From the NCBI GenBank assembly GCA_951230915.1, contig OX579635.1:3286001-3350000 (forward strand): 64,000 nucleotides of DNA, given 5' to 3'. The translations under genes and the position numbers were made by a program. Shown here one piece after another: positions 1 to 12,800 of the stretch. How positions within the stretch are numbered: the stretch's first letter is position 1; each line of letters begins with the position of its first letter. The notes below the pieces were generated by a model. The model saw nothing but the letters and a program-made list of their open reading frames with translations, ran no database searches and had not been told where the DNA came from. The stretch comes from Antitrichia curtipendula. Taxonomy: Eukaryota > Streptophyta > Bryopsida > Hypnales > Leucodontaceae.

Positions 1-85
1 TTGCAACTTTCTACTGATTCATATCTCTTCCAAGCTGAGCCTATATTTGCTTATCACAACTCATAAGTCATGTGTGTATGACCAG

Positions 86-1265
86 GTCGAATCTTTGCAA
101 TCGATTGGATCTGACACTGAAGATTCTTCGTTGCCGTTAGGACAAGCCGTTACTGATTCCCCTTCCAGCGAGGATGTTGATATGGCTGAGGATGCTCCTG
201 CTAAACGGGAAGAATCTGTCGAGGGGACTCTTGTGGAGGAGGTTGGCACTACCGAAGAGGAAGAAGACTTTGGGGAGTTCATGGCTAGTGATACCACTGT
301 TAAAGGAAAGTTGGTTCTTACGTGGATGAAGCGGAAGGACGCTGTTGTGTATGCTCTTGTGGGTCATCATTTATTTCAGAAGCAGTATATTGTGGCGCTG
401 CAGTGGATGAATCAGCTCCTAACCAGGTCAGTTGAAGTCTGCACTTAGTGTTCACATTATTTTCTGATGGGGAAGGATTGTTAGTTTTTCCAGAATATAT
501 ATGATTATGACACCAGTTTTGCCGCAGGTCCCCTACAGATGCAGATCTCCTGTCAAAGGTAGGTTATGTTCAGCTCCAGCTTGGTGACCTTGGGGGAGCT
601 CAGCAAACCTTCTCTAAGGTGGATGCGCTTCTCTCAGATACGGTGGACGAGAAGCTCTTGAACATGGCAGGACGGAATCGGGGCCTTCTTCACTTCGCCG
701 AGAAGCAGTACACCAAGGCCTTCGAGGAATTTACCGCTGTGTTGAGTAGAAGCCCTCATGACACGGTTTCTGCAAACAACAAGGTGAGCTATTCAGATAC
801 GTGTTTACCGAGTGTTAAATGTGTAGCCTTGCCAATTATGTAAAGTTACACTAAATGCTCTGTTCTATTGCATGCTGCTACACGTGTAAATTTTTCCATG
901 AATGCAATCAGTGATTCACTATTTTGTTTGTCGGACTATTTTCTGTATTTTTCGAAAAGGGTTATTGACTCTGCACTGGTATAGGCTCGTCAGTTCCTCA
1001 GTAAAATGTGGTACTAAGCACCCGCACTTGTGTTTGGCAGGCACTTTGTTTGATGTATCAGCGGGAGCTTGTTGGTGCAACATCTGTCCTCGAGGACTCA
1101 CTGCAAGCTAGTCCTCGGTCCACTTTGAATGAGACGATGGTTCTTAATTTGTGCAGCATGTACGAATTGGCGTCTATGAACAGCTTAGACTCAAAAAGAA
1201 CTCTTAGTGCATGGCTTTTGAATCATGCGCCCGATGACTTTGACCTCTCCTGTACACGTTTGTAG
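86..1265 (+). CDS. TRAPPC12-like TPR protein, C-terminal part (5' end outside the window)
   Basis: The C-terminal half of a trafficking protein particle (TRAPP) complex subunit 12-like protein. In the family this is a TPR protein involved in vesicle tethering at ER/Golgi membranes. I read three exons: 86-426 (after an acceptor ending ACCAG), 528-783 and 1041-1265, with a TAG stop at 1263-1265. The introns 427-527 and 784-1040 have GT...AG ends and the frame is kept across both. The first visible exon starts with an acidic, Ser/Glu-rich stretch, then a helical part (KGKLVLTWMKRKDAVVYAL). Exon 2 holds TPR-like helices (GYVQLQLGDLGGAQQTF, NRGLLHFAEKQYTKAFEEF). The last exon has the family's characteristic end (ALCLMYQREL, LNETMVLNLCSMYELAS, KRTLSAWLLNHAPDDF, SCTRL). 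The upstream exons and start codon lie outside. Exon 1's left border is less certain than the other junctions. The gene appears intact. Confidence 0.88.
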
Positions 1266-2845
1266 GACTTCGTAAATATTGTTTTATACGGTAATCCTCA
1301 CAATAGGTAAGTTCCGGATCTTCAACCGTAAACCTTGTCTAAAGTCAGGTTAGGTTCAGGAATAGAGACGAGGGAAGCCAGGCAGTCTCACTCCATTAGA
1401 ACTTTGAAAAGGTCAAAGATAAAGCTTGTTTAACTGCGGGTAATCTTCCAATACCGGCATGATTAAAGCGTCTGTTCTGCCTATTGATTGTGGAGCTTAT
1501 TCCTGCCAAAGGAGCTCCGGGGGGCTAAACCTGCCCCCCCTCCCATTGCCCCCATTACCCATTTGCCCAAGTATTCACTTTCCAGTATTGCGTCCGAACG
1601 ATGGTCTCGATGTTTTACTGCAGTCACGAAGTTTGCAAGGAATTTTAATGGGACGTGCAACACTGATGGCCACCAAGACACTTTAGCCCTTTGTCGTCAG
1701 CTCGGAGCCAACCGGGGGTTGGTAGAACAGGATACAGAGAAGGTACTGCCGCTCCCTTTTCCAGCTGCCTTGCAAAATGCTGTAAGCACCAATAGGTTAA
1801 AAAAGCTTTGAAACATTAGTATGATAATAACCGACGACCTCCTAGATGGTAAATCATTTTCGTTACTCACTCATGACATTCTTGAACTAATGTACTGTAC
1901 AGTACATTGCTGTGTCCCTGCCTATTGTATGTTCGTGGGTACTCTTCCTATATCCTTTTTATTTCTTTGATTGCTTGTGTTTCTTTGCTATGGCGTTAAC
2001 CTCCTCCTGCCTTCCAGGGTCCCAGTTCCGCTAGGGATGCAAGCAATGAGCGACAAGGGCAATTTTTTAAAAGACTAACTTAGGTTCTTGTTACTGATTT
2101 TTCTGAATATGGAATGATAAAGCTTAACGCCGGTATTGAATTTCCAAGATATGACCCGAGTGTACTTGCATTATGTTTCAGATGTGCATCATTGTGTTGA
2201 GGTGATACTATGGCTACCCAGGACTTCATCCACTGTTACACACGAAGCTAGGTCGGTTCTTTGGGTCCTTTGACTCACTTCTCTCCCGTATAGAAATGGG
2301 TCTCAAGAATCAACCCTTGGGGACCATTCGTACATGCACATAAAGTCCTGTAAAATTCTCACTATGGGCTATAATTCAACATATGTACATTTTGATCTTA
2401 AATGAAGATATGATATCGTTGTCAAATACATTGGTATCAAAACACAAGTCAATGTCAATGTTACACAAGTGAAAATTCAAGATAAATTCAAGATAGAAAT
2501 GAGCTTGTGAAACATTTTAGGGTTACAACATTGGATTCTAAATGAATCAAAGAGCCAATCTTGTCTACTACTACCTTTGTTATGAAATGATTGTCCACTT
2601 TGAATGTGATGTTTTTTGAAGGTTGCTTTGAGTAGATCATATGGAGACTTCCTTGTGGCTAACTTTAGTTAGGTTGCAATGAATACGTGCAATGTTCTTC
2701 ATTGATTCTAGTGATATAAAATTTAGAACCTTTCTTAATTATGTTTTTTATAATATGTTTAATGAAATTTTCTCAAAAAAATATTATTAAAATTGTAGAC
2801 ATTCATTTCAAGGTGGAGGGAGTATATTGATTCTTTACACCAATA
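1266..2845. other. 3' flank of the TRAPPC12-like gene, no gene seen
   Basis: This follows the stop codon and presumably holds the 3' UTR and intergenic DNA. It includes a C-rich patch near 1530-1560 and a palindromic GTACTGTACAGTAC-type patch near 1895-1910. The short reading frames at 1459-1811 overlap in several frames and have no recognisable domain. No transposon termini were found. Confidence 0.5.
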
Positions 2846-3073
2846 TTAATCCTTAAACGTTGACACAAATGTTTGGTGTCCAATAAATGACAAGGAATCT
2901 TTCTAGTAGGACAAAAGTGCAAATATTCATCTTTGGAATTTTGTTGTGAAAAGGAGAAGTCTTCTACAATAGTTTGACTTCCAAATAATGCTTTTTGCTA
3001 TTTAAGCCAGTAATTCACATGGAAATGAAAAGGGATGATTTTCAAGGTCACTCATTTGTCTTCTAAGGGTTAA
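2846..3073. mobile_element. Short TTAA-flanked MITE (family C, 228 bp)
   Basis: It starts TTAATCCTTAAAC and ends CTAAGGGTTAA. It resembles the element at 37790-38019 over most of its length (shared order: GACAAGGAATC/GGCAAGAGAATC, TAGGACARAAGTGCAA, ATTCATCTT, ATAGTTTRACTTCCAA, CAATTCACA). Its right-hand TTAA (3070-3073) is also the left TTAA of the next element. It has no coding capacity. Confidence 0.68.
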
Positions 3074-4023
3074 CCCCTAAAGGACCAAACACCGTTTTTT
3101 GACAACATAGCGTTTTTGGGCAGCTCACCACGAATGGAATTTTTATTTTTTTTCTTTGAAATTTTCACACAAGATGTGCCCGAGGAGTAGCTTTAGGGCC
3201 CAACAATTTTCATAACTTTTGACCACATGGTTAAAAAGTTATGGTATGATATGTAGTTTTCATTGTTCGGCAGGCAGTCCGGGCAGCAAAAAAAAATTCT
3301 TTAAAAATCATTTTCTAGAGAAATAAAAAGTGGAAATTGGTTCTCTAGATTTATGTGCACAAGGAAAGCTTTGAATCATTCCACTTTGATTTATGAGATG
3401 AAAGTTATGAGGAATTTTAGTTGTGGGTAGTTTGCGGGTAGTTATAGAATCTCTACTCTAAAATAAACTTTGAAGTCCTTTATTTAACTCAATTTTCAAT
3501 ATTTTTGGAAAAAAAATATAAACACAAGGTGTAGATTGCTTATTACAACATTACAATTGTTTGGATTGGCATTTTTCAATTCCATAATTAAATCCTTAAC
3601 AATTTAGTATTTTGAATCATTTTCTACTTCTTTCTACTTACTATTTTTTTCCTATATGTTGTACAATTCCAAATGATCTGAAATTTTTCAAGCATGTAGC
3701 TAACTTGCTTTGAAGAATGAATCCAAAGAGTTACCACCATTTTGGACATTTTTTCATACAAATGTGACCATGTGAAGTGCAGCTGCCCGGTTTTTCGCAG
3801 GGACAAAAAAAGGATTTTTGTCACTTCAAATGCTTATATCTTGCAATCTACACGGTGGAAATTTCTGAAATTTTTTCCACATCTTCTCAAACTAGTTTAC
3901 TACAAGATCCTACGGTTACATGTGTCCAAAAATGTTTTTTTTCCAAAATTTGGTACTTGTACTAGAAATGGCAGTTTGGGAGCGTTTTTTGTGAAAACAT
4001 AGTCAAAAACCTTTAGGGGTTAA
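3070..4023 (+). mobile_element. TTAA-flanked piggyBac-like non-autonomous element (family A, full copy, 954 bp)
   Basis: It begins TTAACCCCTAAAGG and ends with the exact inverted complement CCTTTAGGGGTTAA. No direct repeat is seen outside the TTAA, so the TTAA itself is the likely target duplication. The body is AT-rich and non-coding; the 60-90 codon frames in it are chance. It is almost identical, in inverted orientation, to 35931-36885, including a local repetition of GGGTAGTT that other copies lack. Confidence 0.8.
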
Positions 4024-4326
4024 GTCAACTATTCATCTTGTTTATATCTTAATTGGTTGTACCATATTAGCAAATGGAATATAAATATGATTGGATTATA
4101 TATATCAATGGTCATTGATCATTGAATGGAAATGGAATTGTCTAACTATGTCACTTCAAGGGATTAAGTCACTGAAAGATTTCATATCTAGCAATAAAAA
4201 TTAAATGTTCATACATTTGGCTGTTGCGTATTATCATCACTTACCTTCAAAGTCAATAGAGTGTAAGCAAGAAAAGGTTCTCTAGTGTAAACAAAAATAG
4301 GTGAGCAAGTGTGTGGAAGTGACTAA
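4024..4326. other. AT-rich spacer, nothing recognised
   Basis: AT-rich DNA between two transposable elements. No coding frame, hairpin or terminal repeat was seen. Confidence 0.5.
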
Positions 4327-4789
4327 GAGCATTTGCAATGCCCCCTTCAACAGTGACGGTATTAGTACTTTGCCGAGTGGTTAACTTTGTCATTTGTAAT
4401 TAAAATTGCACTCCAATGCAACCGTTATGGGAGGCTCCACTTCCATGGCCTCGGCATGCAACCCCCTGGATTGGCAAATTTGCAAAATGTGAAGGGCCTA
4501 CAAATTGATTCACGATAGAAATAATCATTATTGTCAACCCTTTTCCGCATTGTTATGCATGCCAATCAATTCAACCTTCCCTTGTTTCAATGAATTTAAA
4601 AAAAAAATAATGTAGATTCTTTTCTTTCTTTCTTTTTATAATGCAAAAAAGACCACTTGACGTTGCAATTATCGGCTTTGCATTGGGTCAATTTTTCCAA
4701 AGAATAAACCAACACTTCTATGGCCCTGTAGAATGGCTGGCCATTTGCCATTACAAGGCTTGCATGCAGAATACGCATTGCAGATGCTC
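4327..4789. mobile_element. Tourist-like (PIF/Harbinger) MITE, 463 bp
   Basis: Terminal inverted repeats GAGCATTTGCAATGC (4327-4341) and GCATTGCAGATGCTC (4775-4789) match in 14 of 15 positions. They are flanked on both sides by the direct trinucleotide TAA (4324-4326 and 4790-4792). A 3-bp TAA/TTA duplication and a GAGCATC-type end are typical of plant Tourist-like MITEs. The two short opposed frames inside are not convincing genes. Confidence 0.78.
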
Positions 4790-4792
4790 TAA

Positions 4793-5247
4793 TATGGAAG
4801 GCAACCCATTCTTGATTAATTGGCAATGTAGATTGCTTTGTTTCCATGCAAGAAGTGATAACTAGTTATTAATCATGGCAAAGTTGTGGCACGTTATGAT
4901 TGGCTCTAAGACTCTCAATATTGCAACCAACCCTTGGTGGATTTTGTACCCGGCCCTTGGTCGGAAATAGGAAGGTCTACATGACTAGTGTGGGTCGAAC
5001 AAAATCTTTAGCTAAAAATTTCATAGAAATTATGTTACGAGAAATACAAATTTGAAAAATTATGAAAACCTTATGAACTCTATTTCTGCACATGGCAAAA
5101 TCCCCCCACTGTTGAAACCTGCCTTGCAGATACAAGTATCTACTTAAGTGGTCAGGAATGGGTTGCCTCCCTTACATGACTCCGCTTTCGCTTTCGCTTA
5201 CAAAGTGGACACAACCTTTGTGTGAGTGACTCATAGCAACTCGACCA
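4793..5247. other. Intergenic stretch, nothing recognised
   Basis: No coding frame with a recognisable domain, and no terminal repeats. Confidence 0.45.
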
Positions 5248-5667
5248 CTGGACAAGGGCCAGGGTGGATTGACCCCCTCACTTGGCCCTACGGGCAAACC
5301 CTTTTTTTGCACATGATTTTTTTTGCAAATTTTGAATTCATATTTGCGATCAGAGACCCCAAATCTGTTGATTGAAGTCGAGAATATACCCTGGAACGGC
5401 CCAACATAAGGGGGCTTTTTTTTACATGATTGCACCCCTGGTAAGGGGCCGGGGTGAACTGACCCCCTCGCTCGGCCTTGCGGGCCGACCCTGTTTTCCG
5501 CACTAATTTTCTTTTGCAAATTTTGAATTCATATTTGGGATCAGAGACCCCTAATTAGATTACTATCATCAATAATAATCCCTAGATCGGCCCAAAATAG
5601 GGGGCTTTTTTTTTACATGCACCCCTGGTAAGGCCAAGCGAGGGGGGTAATCCACCCCGATCCTGGA
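5248..5667. mobile_element. GACCCCCTCGCTCGG-type TIR element with an internal direct duplication
   Basis: The left end (CCAGGGTGGATTGACCCC, 5258-5276) is mirrored on the other strand at the right end (GGGTAATCCACCCC, about 5645-5660), giving GC-rich terminal inverted repeats. Inside, a unit of about 199 bp is repeated directly, starting near 5254 and 5453. Each unit holds the motif GCAAATTTTGAATTCATATT and a GGGGGCTTTTTTTTACATG stretch. Related copies lie at about 35148-35847, 42720-43150 and 58850-59350. Confidence 0.6.
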
Positions 5668-5966
5668 CAAGCTGCAGCCGGTAAGATAAACTGTACTCAC
5701 TGCACATGCTGCAGAACTGTACAGTACTGTACTGTACATCACTAAACCTGACAACTCCAGGATGTCAAGATCTCTCTGTTCATAGATTTCTGTGGCCACT
5801 GCAAAAGCTCTGGGTGAAGTTGCAAGTGCCATGTTTCTTGCAGAAATTAAGCTCCAATTGAAACAAAAGAATAAGCTCCAATTCTCCGTCCATGCCGGTA
5901 TGAATTAAGTTATGAATTGCACGTGTATCATCCTCAGCGCGAAATGCAGTCTGTAAGCAGAGTGCA

Positions 5967-6301
5967 TAAGGTAGGAGGTCCATAAATGGACCATCTGAGG
6001 GCTCCAACTGAATTTTTGGGAGATGAAACATCTTGAAACATTTTGTAGTAAATTCTCCTTGAAAGACAAGTGGAATTGGCATCTAATCCTAGAGTCATTT
6101 CATATTTTTTGGAGCTTTGTGAAATTAGTTATAAATTTTTTGAAGTTGAAATGGCATAGGGCTCTAAAATGGGTTCACCTCCTAAAATGTACATTGTTTG
6201 CACATTGTTGAAGGTTATGAAAAGGCAATATGTACAAATAATTTACATTTAAGGAGGTGGTCCATTTTAGAGTCTAAGCGCTTTTAGAACCTCCTACCTT
6301 A
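5967..6301. mobile_element. MITE with TAAGGTAGGAGGT terminal inverted repeats, 335 bp
   Basis: The 13-bp ends TAAGGTAGGAGGT (5967-5979) and ACCTCCTACCTTA (6289-6301) are perfect inverted complements. If the outer TA is the target duplication, the ends are AGGTAGGAGG, as in TA-inserting elements. Similar copies lie at 24294-24581 and 46686-47092, and a truncated one at 40239-about 40535. Confidence 0.72.
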
Positions 6302-9300
6302 ATAAGAGCATCCTCAGTCCAACCGCTATATTGGCTCTCCAAATGCATTTCTAATTTTTGACTTGTATATTATTAGAACTTGAAACTACTATCATTGGAA
6401 GCGTATCCAAAAGTTTTTAGAATACACATTAAAAAAACAAATTTAGACATTGGTAAACCACTTCAAAATTAAGATGAAAGTAAAAAATTATAGAGGCCTT
6501 AGCAAATCATAGGCAACAAAGCAAAATTTGGCCATTGATATTCCAAATGCAAATCCATGTCTTAAGTTAGATTATTTGAAGTGGTTTATTTTTTTTTTCC
6601 ATTTTCTAAATTTAAAATTTAATTATACCTACTCAAAATACTTTCAATGATAAATTTTCTAATCCTAATTCGCTTCCAATGATAAAAATTTCAAGTCTTA
6701 ATTCCAAAGCAATGAAAAGATAGAGATATATTTGACAGACATGTTTCTATTTTTCATTAAGGATGACCAAAGTTTCCTAAGTAGTCATTTGTCAAACATG
6801 ACAACTTTTGTGGATAGACCTTTGGTCATGTTATATCACAAGTATTTCTACACTTGGTTATACAAATATGCATTTAATAATTGTACATATGAAAATTTCA
6901 AATTTATTAGAGGGAGGTGGTCTACTTGGGACCTAATTTTATTTTGAAGGTAGGCATTTGCAAGTAATACAAATCTTGGATTTCAAGAAATACCCCTTCT
7001 AACCCTAATACACCATCATCATTTGACACTATTTTTAGTGTGCCTCTTCAGCTGCTCTTGCTTTCGCCCTTTGATCTTCAAATACATTAGTTTATCTAAC
7101 ATTTTGATTTATTTATATAACATTTGGAGGTAGTTGACATTTAAAAGTTAAAGGTTTGTAGATAGTAAGGATGGTGTTTGTGCATTTAATGCAATATACA
7201 TTTAATAATTACACCCTAAATTTTTTTAATAAATAATTTAATTTAAATATTAAATTAAATTATCTAGAAATTTTTTGGATCTTAAAAGAAGGTTCTAAAT
7301 TCTTTTAGCATATATTTTTGGACATTTTATGAATAAATTATGAATTTTCAAATTACTTGTTATAAGTGTACCTAAAATCAATCTTCTAAGACTCTCACGT
7401 TCTCGTGATGTAGGTCATCTACTAGTTGAAATTGACATCTTCATTGTTAGAAGGAAGTGTTTAGTTTGTGTTAAGTGCTTTGTTGTTAGTTGCCGGTGAT
7501 AACCGGTTGATTAGTAATTGATGCTAGAGTTAGTGATGTTAGGGTTAGGGTTAGCTTGCGGCTAGTTGCCTTTAATTGTAGTGGCCAATTAGAGGCAAGG
7601 TTTGGCCCTTGTTTTTCTCTCTCTTTCTTGGTGTTTTTTAAGACGTGGGAAGCATTTGTGTGCAAAGCTATGTATTGTAGTGGTGGGTTATATTTGAAGG
7701 AAGCAATGATATAGAGGGGTTTGTGTTGTATTTTGCAAAGTGATGGATTAGAAGAAACATTTGGATATGGTTTCTTGTAAAGGTGATCTATTATGACCCC
7801 AAATTTCGGATCTAAGCTTTTATGGTTATAGAGGTATGAGGCATCAAAGTTGAGGTGCTTGAAATCCAAAGTAGCTATGAAGAGAGTATTTGGGAGCTTC
7901 AATATTCTTAACTTTTTGTGATCTACTTATGAAACATGGAAAATACTTTCTTTCACTTATCTTCTATCTTGTATCAAAATCTTGGCTTCTATAGACTTGA
8001 GAGCTACAAGCAATGCACAAAACAACAACTAGAGTAGAAACCGTGACAAAGCAAAGTCATTAGGAAAATGGCCACCAAAGTTGAAAAAGATTTTGGATTA
8101 AGATGAAATTTGGCATATAAAGAGTTGATAAGTTGATCTATTTTTTAAAAAATCAAATAATTTGGAAAGACTTCCATAAGATATACTAGGTCAAAGTTAG
8201 ATGTGTTAGTTTAGGATATCTTAGAAAAGGTTAGAAAGTCTGTAGTAGGAAAATGTCCACCAAATTTGAACAATATTTTACAATAGAATGAAAACTAGCA
8301 TGTAGATATTTGAGTAGTTGATCTACATTTTGAAGAATTTTCAAGTCGTTTGAAGCTATTTTCTATCATTTATGCTAGATCAAACCTAGGTATGGCAGTT
8401 TCTAAGGCTTTGTGGAAACTATAGGATAGGGATTTGTGAGAAAAGGGAACTTGGGAATAAATTTAGGGATACTGGGGGTATTTGAGAGTATAAAAAGAAT
8501 TGTTTTCAAAGCGGTACTACAACAAGAGCCCTGTGCTATTTAGAACCAACTCACAAAACATTGTGACAATGTTTAAGAGAATATAGATTTTGGAGAATAA
8601 TCTAAATAGTTTAGTTTTAGGAAAAGATTTAAAGTAGGTGTATTTATTGTTTCAATTATTTTAAATCCATGAACCATAACAATAATTTATTGCATTAAAA
8701 AATCATGGTGAGGGAAGCATTACTTTAAACAATAATTCAAAAAAATTGTATGTTGGTTCTAGATCAATTATAATTATTCATTGTAAATGACTAGCCAAGT
8801 GTCTGTATACTAGTAAAGGCCCTCAATTCCAACAAAAATATAATTATTCACACATCTCTCTAATTATGTAACGTGTCATTCTCACATGAGATGCACTTGA
8901 ATTTTTCTCATACCAACACTAAAAACGATGTAATTGGAAGCTTGAACCCTTCAACAAGCTTCTTATAATGTAGGAACTTAGAGAGACTAACCTCCTTCAT
9001 TCAACCTCCTAGAAGACAAGAATACTAACCACTACATGGAATTTGCTTCAATCTTCAAACTCAAATTCAATGTGTGGTTCCTTCTCAAGAAATAGAAAGA
9101 TTAGTTTCATTAAATCGGCAATATTTCATTACTTTGACACATTTCAAAAAACCTATTTTAAAATGTAAATCCATATTTGTCCTAGATGTGAAATCTTCAT
9201 GTACATATATGTCAGAATTTTTGGAGCTAAAATTGTGCCCATTTTAACAAAAAATGATATCAATTTCAATGAGCATGTTGCATTAGGACTAAGGAAGCTA

Positions 9301-9679
9301 TAAATCAAATAGTTGATAACTATAGTTGCTCATGTACACAACTTGCGTATTATATGCATGGGGACATTCTGGTGAGGAGCTAGCCCACTCTATGGGCATT
9401 CTGCATGCCTGGTTGTGTAAGGCCACCTGACAAAGTGGGTGTATCCTACATCATTGAGGTATATTGTAGAACTTAACAGGAGTTGCGGTGAACACCTTCA
9501 CACAAAGTCGGGCCCAATTGATACCTCTCGATCGACGTTGAATTGAGTAATCTAGTGTGAGGAGCTTTAAGAACGAGCGAGTATCTCTCATTCAAGCTCC
9601 TCGTAGAATTATATTGTTCGTTAAGTAAACTTTGGCTCAGCACAGCGTGAAAATTTAATTAGAGCTTGAAAATTGCAAA
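6302..9679. other. AT-rich intergenic DNA, no gene recognised
   Basis: Long AT-rich stretch. It starts with AAGAGCATCCTCAGTCC, which resembles a plant MITE terminus, but I found no partner end. At about 7538-7553 there are two tandem GTTAGG units, too few to be telomeric. Around 8040-8420 two weakly similar blocks repeat (ATGGCCACCAAAGTTG / ATGTCCACCAAATTTG). Reading frames are short and lack recognisable domains. Confidence 0.45.
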
Positions 9680-9878
9680 CACAGGGACCGAGTTCATATC
9701 GCGTTTCCGGTGGTAATTCCCGGTGAGTCTCAAATTTCCCACTGAACTTTAAAATTTGACACCTGTAAAAACTTTTCTATTTACAGGTATTTTGGACACA
9801 TGTTGCAACTACACGTACACAGGGAAATTTGAGACTCACCAGGAATTAACACCGGGAGCGTGATATGAACTCCCTGTG
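9680..9878. repeat. 199-bp inverted repeat / hairpin with arms of about 60 nt
   Basis: Arm 1 (9680-9740) and arm 2 (9822-9878) are inverted complements with few mismatches and one 4-nt gap. The innermost run, from GGTGAGTCTCAAATTTCCC to its complement, is perfect. Within the loop a second small stem pairs ACCTGTAAA (9761-9769) with TTTACAGGT (9780-9788). It could be a small foldback MITE or a transcribed hairpin giving small RNAs. No TSD was seen. Confidence 0.7.
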
Positions 9879-12800
9879 AAATGTACGTGTGGGGGAGCTT
9901 GGGTTTTGTGGATCGATGTGCCTTGGAAGTTGACAGGAAATTAGGAAGTAATATCTTTAATCTTGGACTTCGATTTGCACGGAAGGCTTGCTGTGAATCA
10001 TCCTGATCACCAATTCGAGGCCGGAGCAGTGGCATGACCCGAATCTTAGCTTCAACGGGTGAGGGCAATTTCAACTGAATTTCCAAATCTCTGATAGCCA
10101 AAAATGAGACGCATAATTAGGCGTTTTTTCTTCGACAAATTGCCGCGCCAATGTAAATGAAATTCCCTTGCTTCTGGATGATTCCCTCACATTGCTAACC
10201 TTTACGAATGGAATTAGTACTACTGCTACCGAATCACTGCAAACTGCATTGAAGTCGATTATGATCGCAATCAGATCGATTCTGCAGTAAAATTTTCCAG
10301 TGAAGTGCAGTACTGTTCGTGACATCGCAAACGGCGAGGTCGTACTCATTTCCTTCGAGAGCATCGATCGAGGAGGAGCTGCATCAGCCAGACGCCAGAC
10401 TGGTGCTGCGCAGCTGGAGCGCGCTTGCGTTCTTGTTTATGGCGTGCATGCGCTGGCTCCACCGAATTACCGCAGCGATGATATATATGCATGTGAAGTT
10501 ACAGTCGCCATTCAATGCGGCCACGTGAAAATTTAGCTAGCTCGGTCCATACTTACCTCGAATCAGACCAGACCAGCCGTAAATTTTCCAGATTGACCTC
10601 TTCTGTTTTACTTCTTTCTGCACATTTACTTGAAGGCTTCTGAGAAAATTGTAATGGCGATATCAAAGTCCAAAGAGTGAATGACCGATCGGCCCAGAGC
10701 ATAAAGTGGTACTCCAAAGCTTCGGAGTCAAGCCCTGGGAGGACAAGTCCTGTGACCTCATGGATCACAAGCAGGCTCGGATGAAGTGACGTCGCCGCAA
10801 GGAAATCAAAGACCAGGCAAGGTAAGTTATTAATTAAGTAGGATCGCATGGCCGCATGGTCCATCCCTTGCGCTTTCTTAATTACACGCTGGGAAGGCGG
10901 TTTCTGGACTGTTGTGGGTTGACATCATCTGCCCCGATTCGACGATTCCTGCAGGGAGTGCCAGGGAAGACAGTGACATAAATCCGCAGCTCTTTTGCAG
11001 ATTCATGCAGTAATGTACTGATTGCCAATCTGCCAAGCTAGTTTTCAGTAGCGTTGCACTATTCATTGCAGCACCGTTGTGGCGTTGAAATGTGTTTGAA
11101 TCGCGATCCTGGACTGGAAATTATATGCAATGCCAGGCCATGGCTGTACTGCAATACTGCCTGCGAGCTCCGACATTTTTATCCAGCATTCAGGGGCACG
11201 TGAGAGAAATTCATTGAATATGGTAAAATACAGGACAATGAAGTTCTCACCGAATTTGAAGACCAGGGTTTCAGCACAGTTACACAGAGAATTAGTGGAC
11301 AAATTTGAAGGAGTCTGATTGTTATCTTTCCTTTTCCTTTGTCAACCGGTTTTCCACTTCGTTTTCCACGAGCCTCTATTTTTATTGGAATTCTGGGGTT
11401 TTTTAGAATTTTAGAATGGAAACTATCCTGTAGTTTTCAGTTATTTGGGTGATCGAACCAGTTCACATTCCATTAACTGCCTGTTCTCCCCGAATCTGAT
11501 CCGGTTACGTGGGTGATTGAACTGGTTCTCTTTACATCAAATGCCGGTACATCGAGGTAATTCTACAGAGAGTTCCTATATCAAAATAGTTATATGCAGC
11601 CCGCAAATCCCTTGAATCCAGACTTTGAATACCTGAATTAAGATCCCATGTGCATTACCCAACCTCCAGCTGTTGCATCCACTTTGCTCGAGTTTATTTG
11701 CCTTCCTTTTCCTTTTCTTCCTTTGGAACTGACGGTTTCTCGGGATCCAGCCAAAGCGGCAGAGCCTCGAGTTCCTCTGACTCTCTGAGCTTGATAAAAC
11801 CGCTTTCTCAGACCACTTTGTAATCTCTGGAATATGCCGTGTCAAGTAACTCGACAAAATCAGTATTCACATGATTGCCCGGGCACACTCCTGTGGAACC
11901 ACAGCGCATTGGTATTTGGACTCTAATGATCATGAATCCCTTCGCTTTCACGCACAGTATCCGTCCCATGGATCGAGAATACGACACAATAGGTTCCACC
12001 ATGAAACCACATCCCCAGTTTAAAGCAGTGAAGCCAGCCCGACCTTGTTTTAATAAACAAAAACAAAACCCTCACATCCCTTTTTCCAAGTCGAAGAAGC
12101 GAGCCAATCACACGGTGGTACCGGAGGAATGGCCGGACTGTAGCAAGCTGTGGTTCTGGCGGAGTGGCGGTGCGTTGCTTCTCGCGTGTGCTGGACCAAC
12201 CAGGTTTTCGGAGAACTAATTGGAAGCTTTCTCGAAGCCTTTAGGTCCCTTTTTGACGATAATATACGTGATGTCACCGCACTCTGGGGTCAATGGCATC
12301 CAAATTAGGTCGAAGGGGAGTTGCCGCCAGCCTGTGGGAGAAACTTCGTCCAAAGATGCAGGGCGCCACTTCGGGAAAGCCTTTTAGGAGTCAACTTCAT
12401 CCTCGTGCACCACACGGCGCGGATAAGTCGACACAGGCATGATTCATGGGCATGATATTGGTCTCTCTTTTTTTTGGTACACATTGACATCGATCGCTTT
12501 CGCGTTGGAGGAGGGTCTGGACTTCTGGAGGGTAGCGGGTTGACATCTGGCGCAGTTGCTGCAAGCACTGATTGCCAGGGCACGAAGCTCGCGATTGGTG
12601 GGCAGGAGGACGGGAGGCCAATTGTTGGCGGTGAGGCCCGCAGATCTCGAGAGCATAACAGGATTAGCCTGAAGTTGGGGGTCAACTCCCTTCTCATGAT
12701 GCAGGCAGGAGACGGATTGGGATGTATCTTTGTGTATCTGACCCTGCATTAGACTATTCGAGGATCACTATTTCAAATTTATCAAACCGCATGGATCATG

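Noticed and set aside
6303..6340. Second Tourist-like MITE (AAGAGCATCCTCAGTCC)
   Set aside because: Only one end is visible; no inverted partner was found within about 1 kb.
7538..7556. Interstitial telomere
   Set aside because: Only two to three GTTAGG units, and the plant telomere unit is TTTAGGG.
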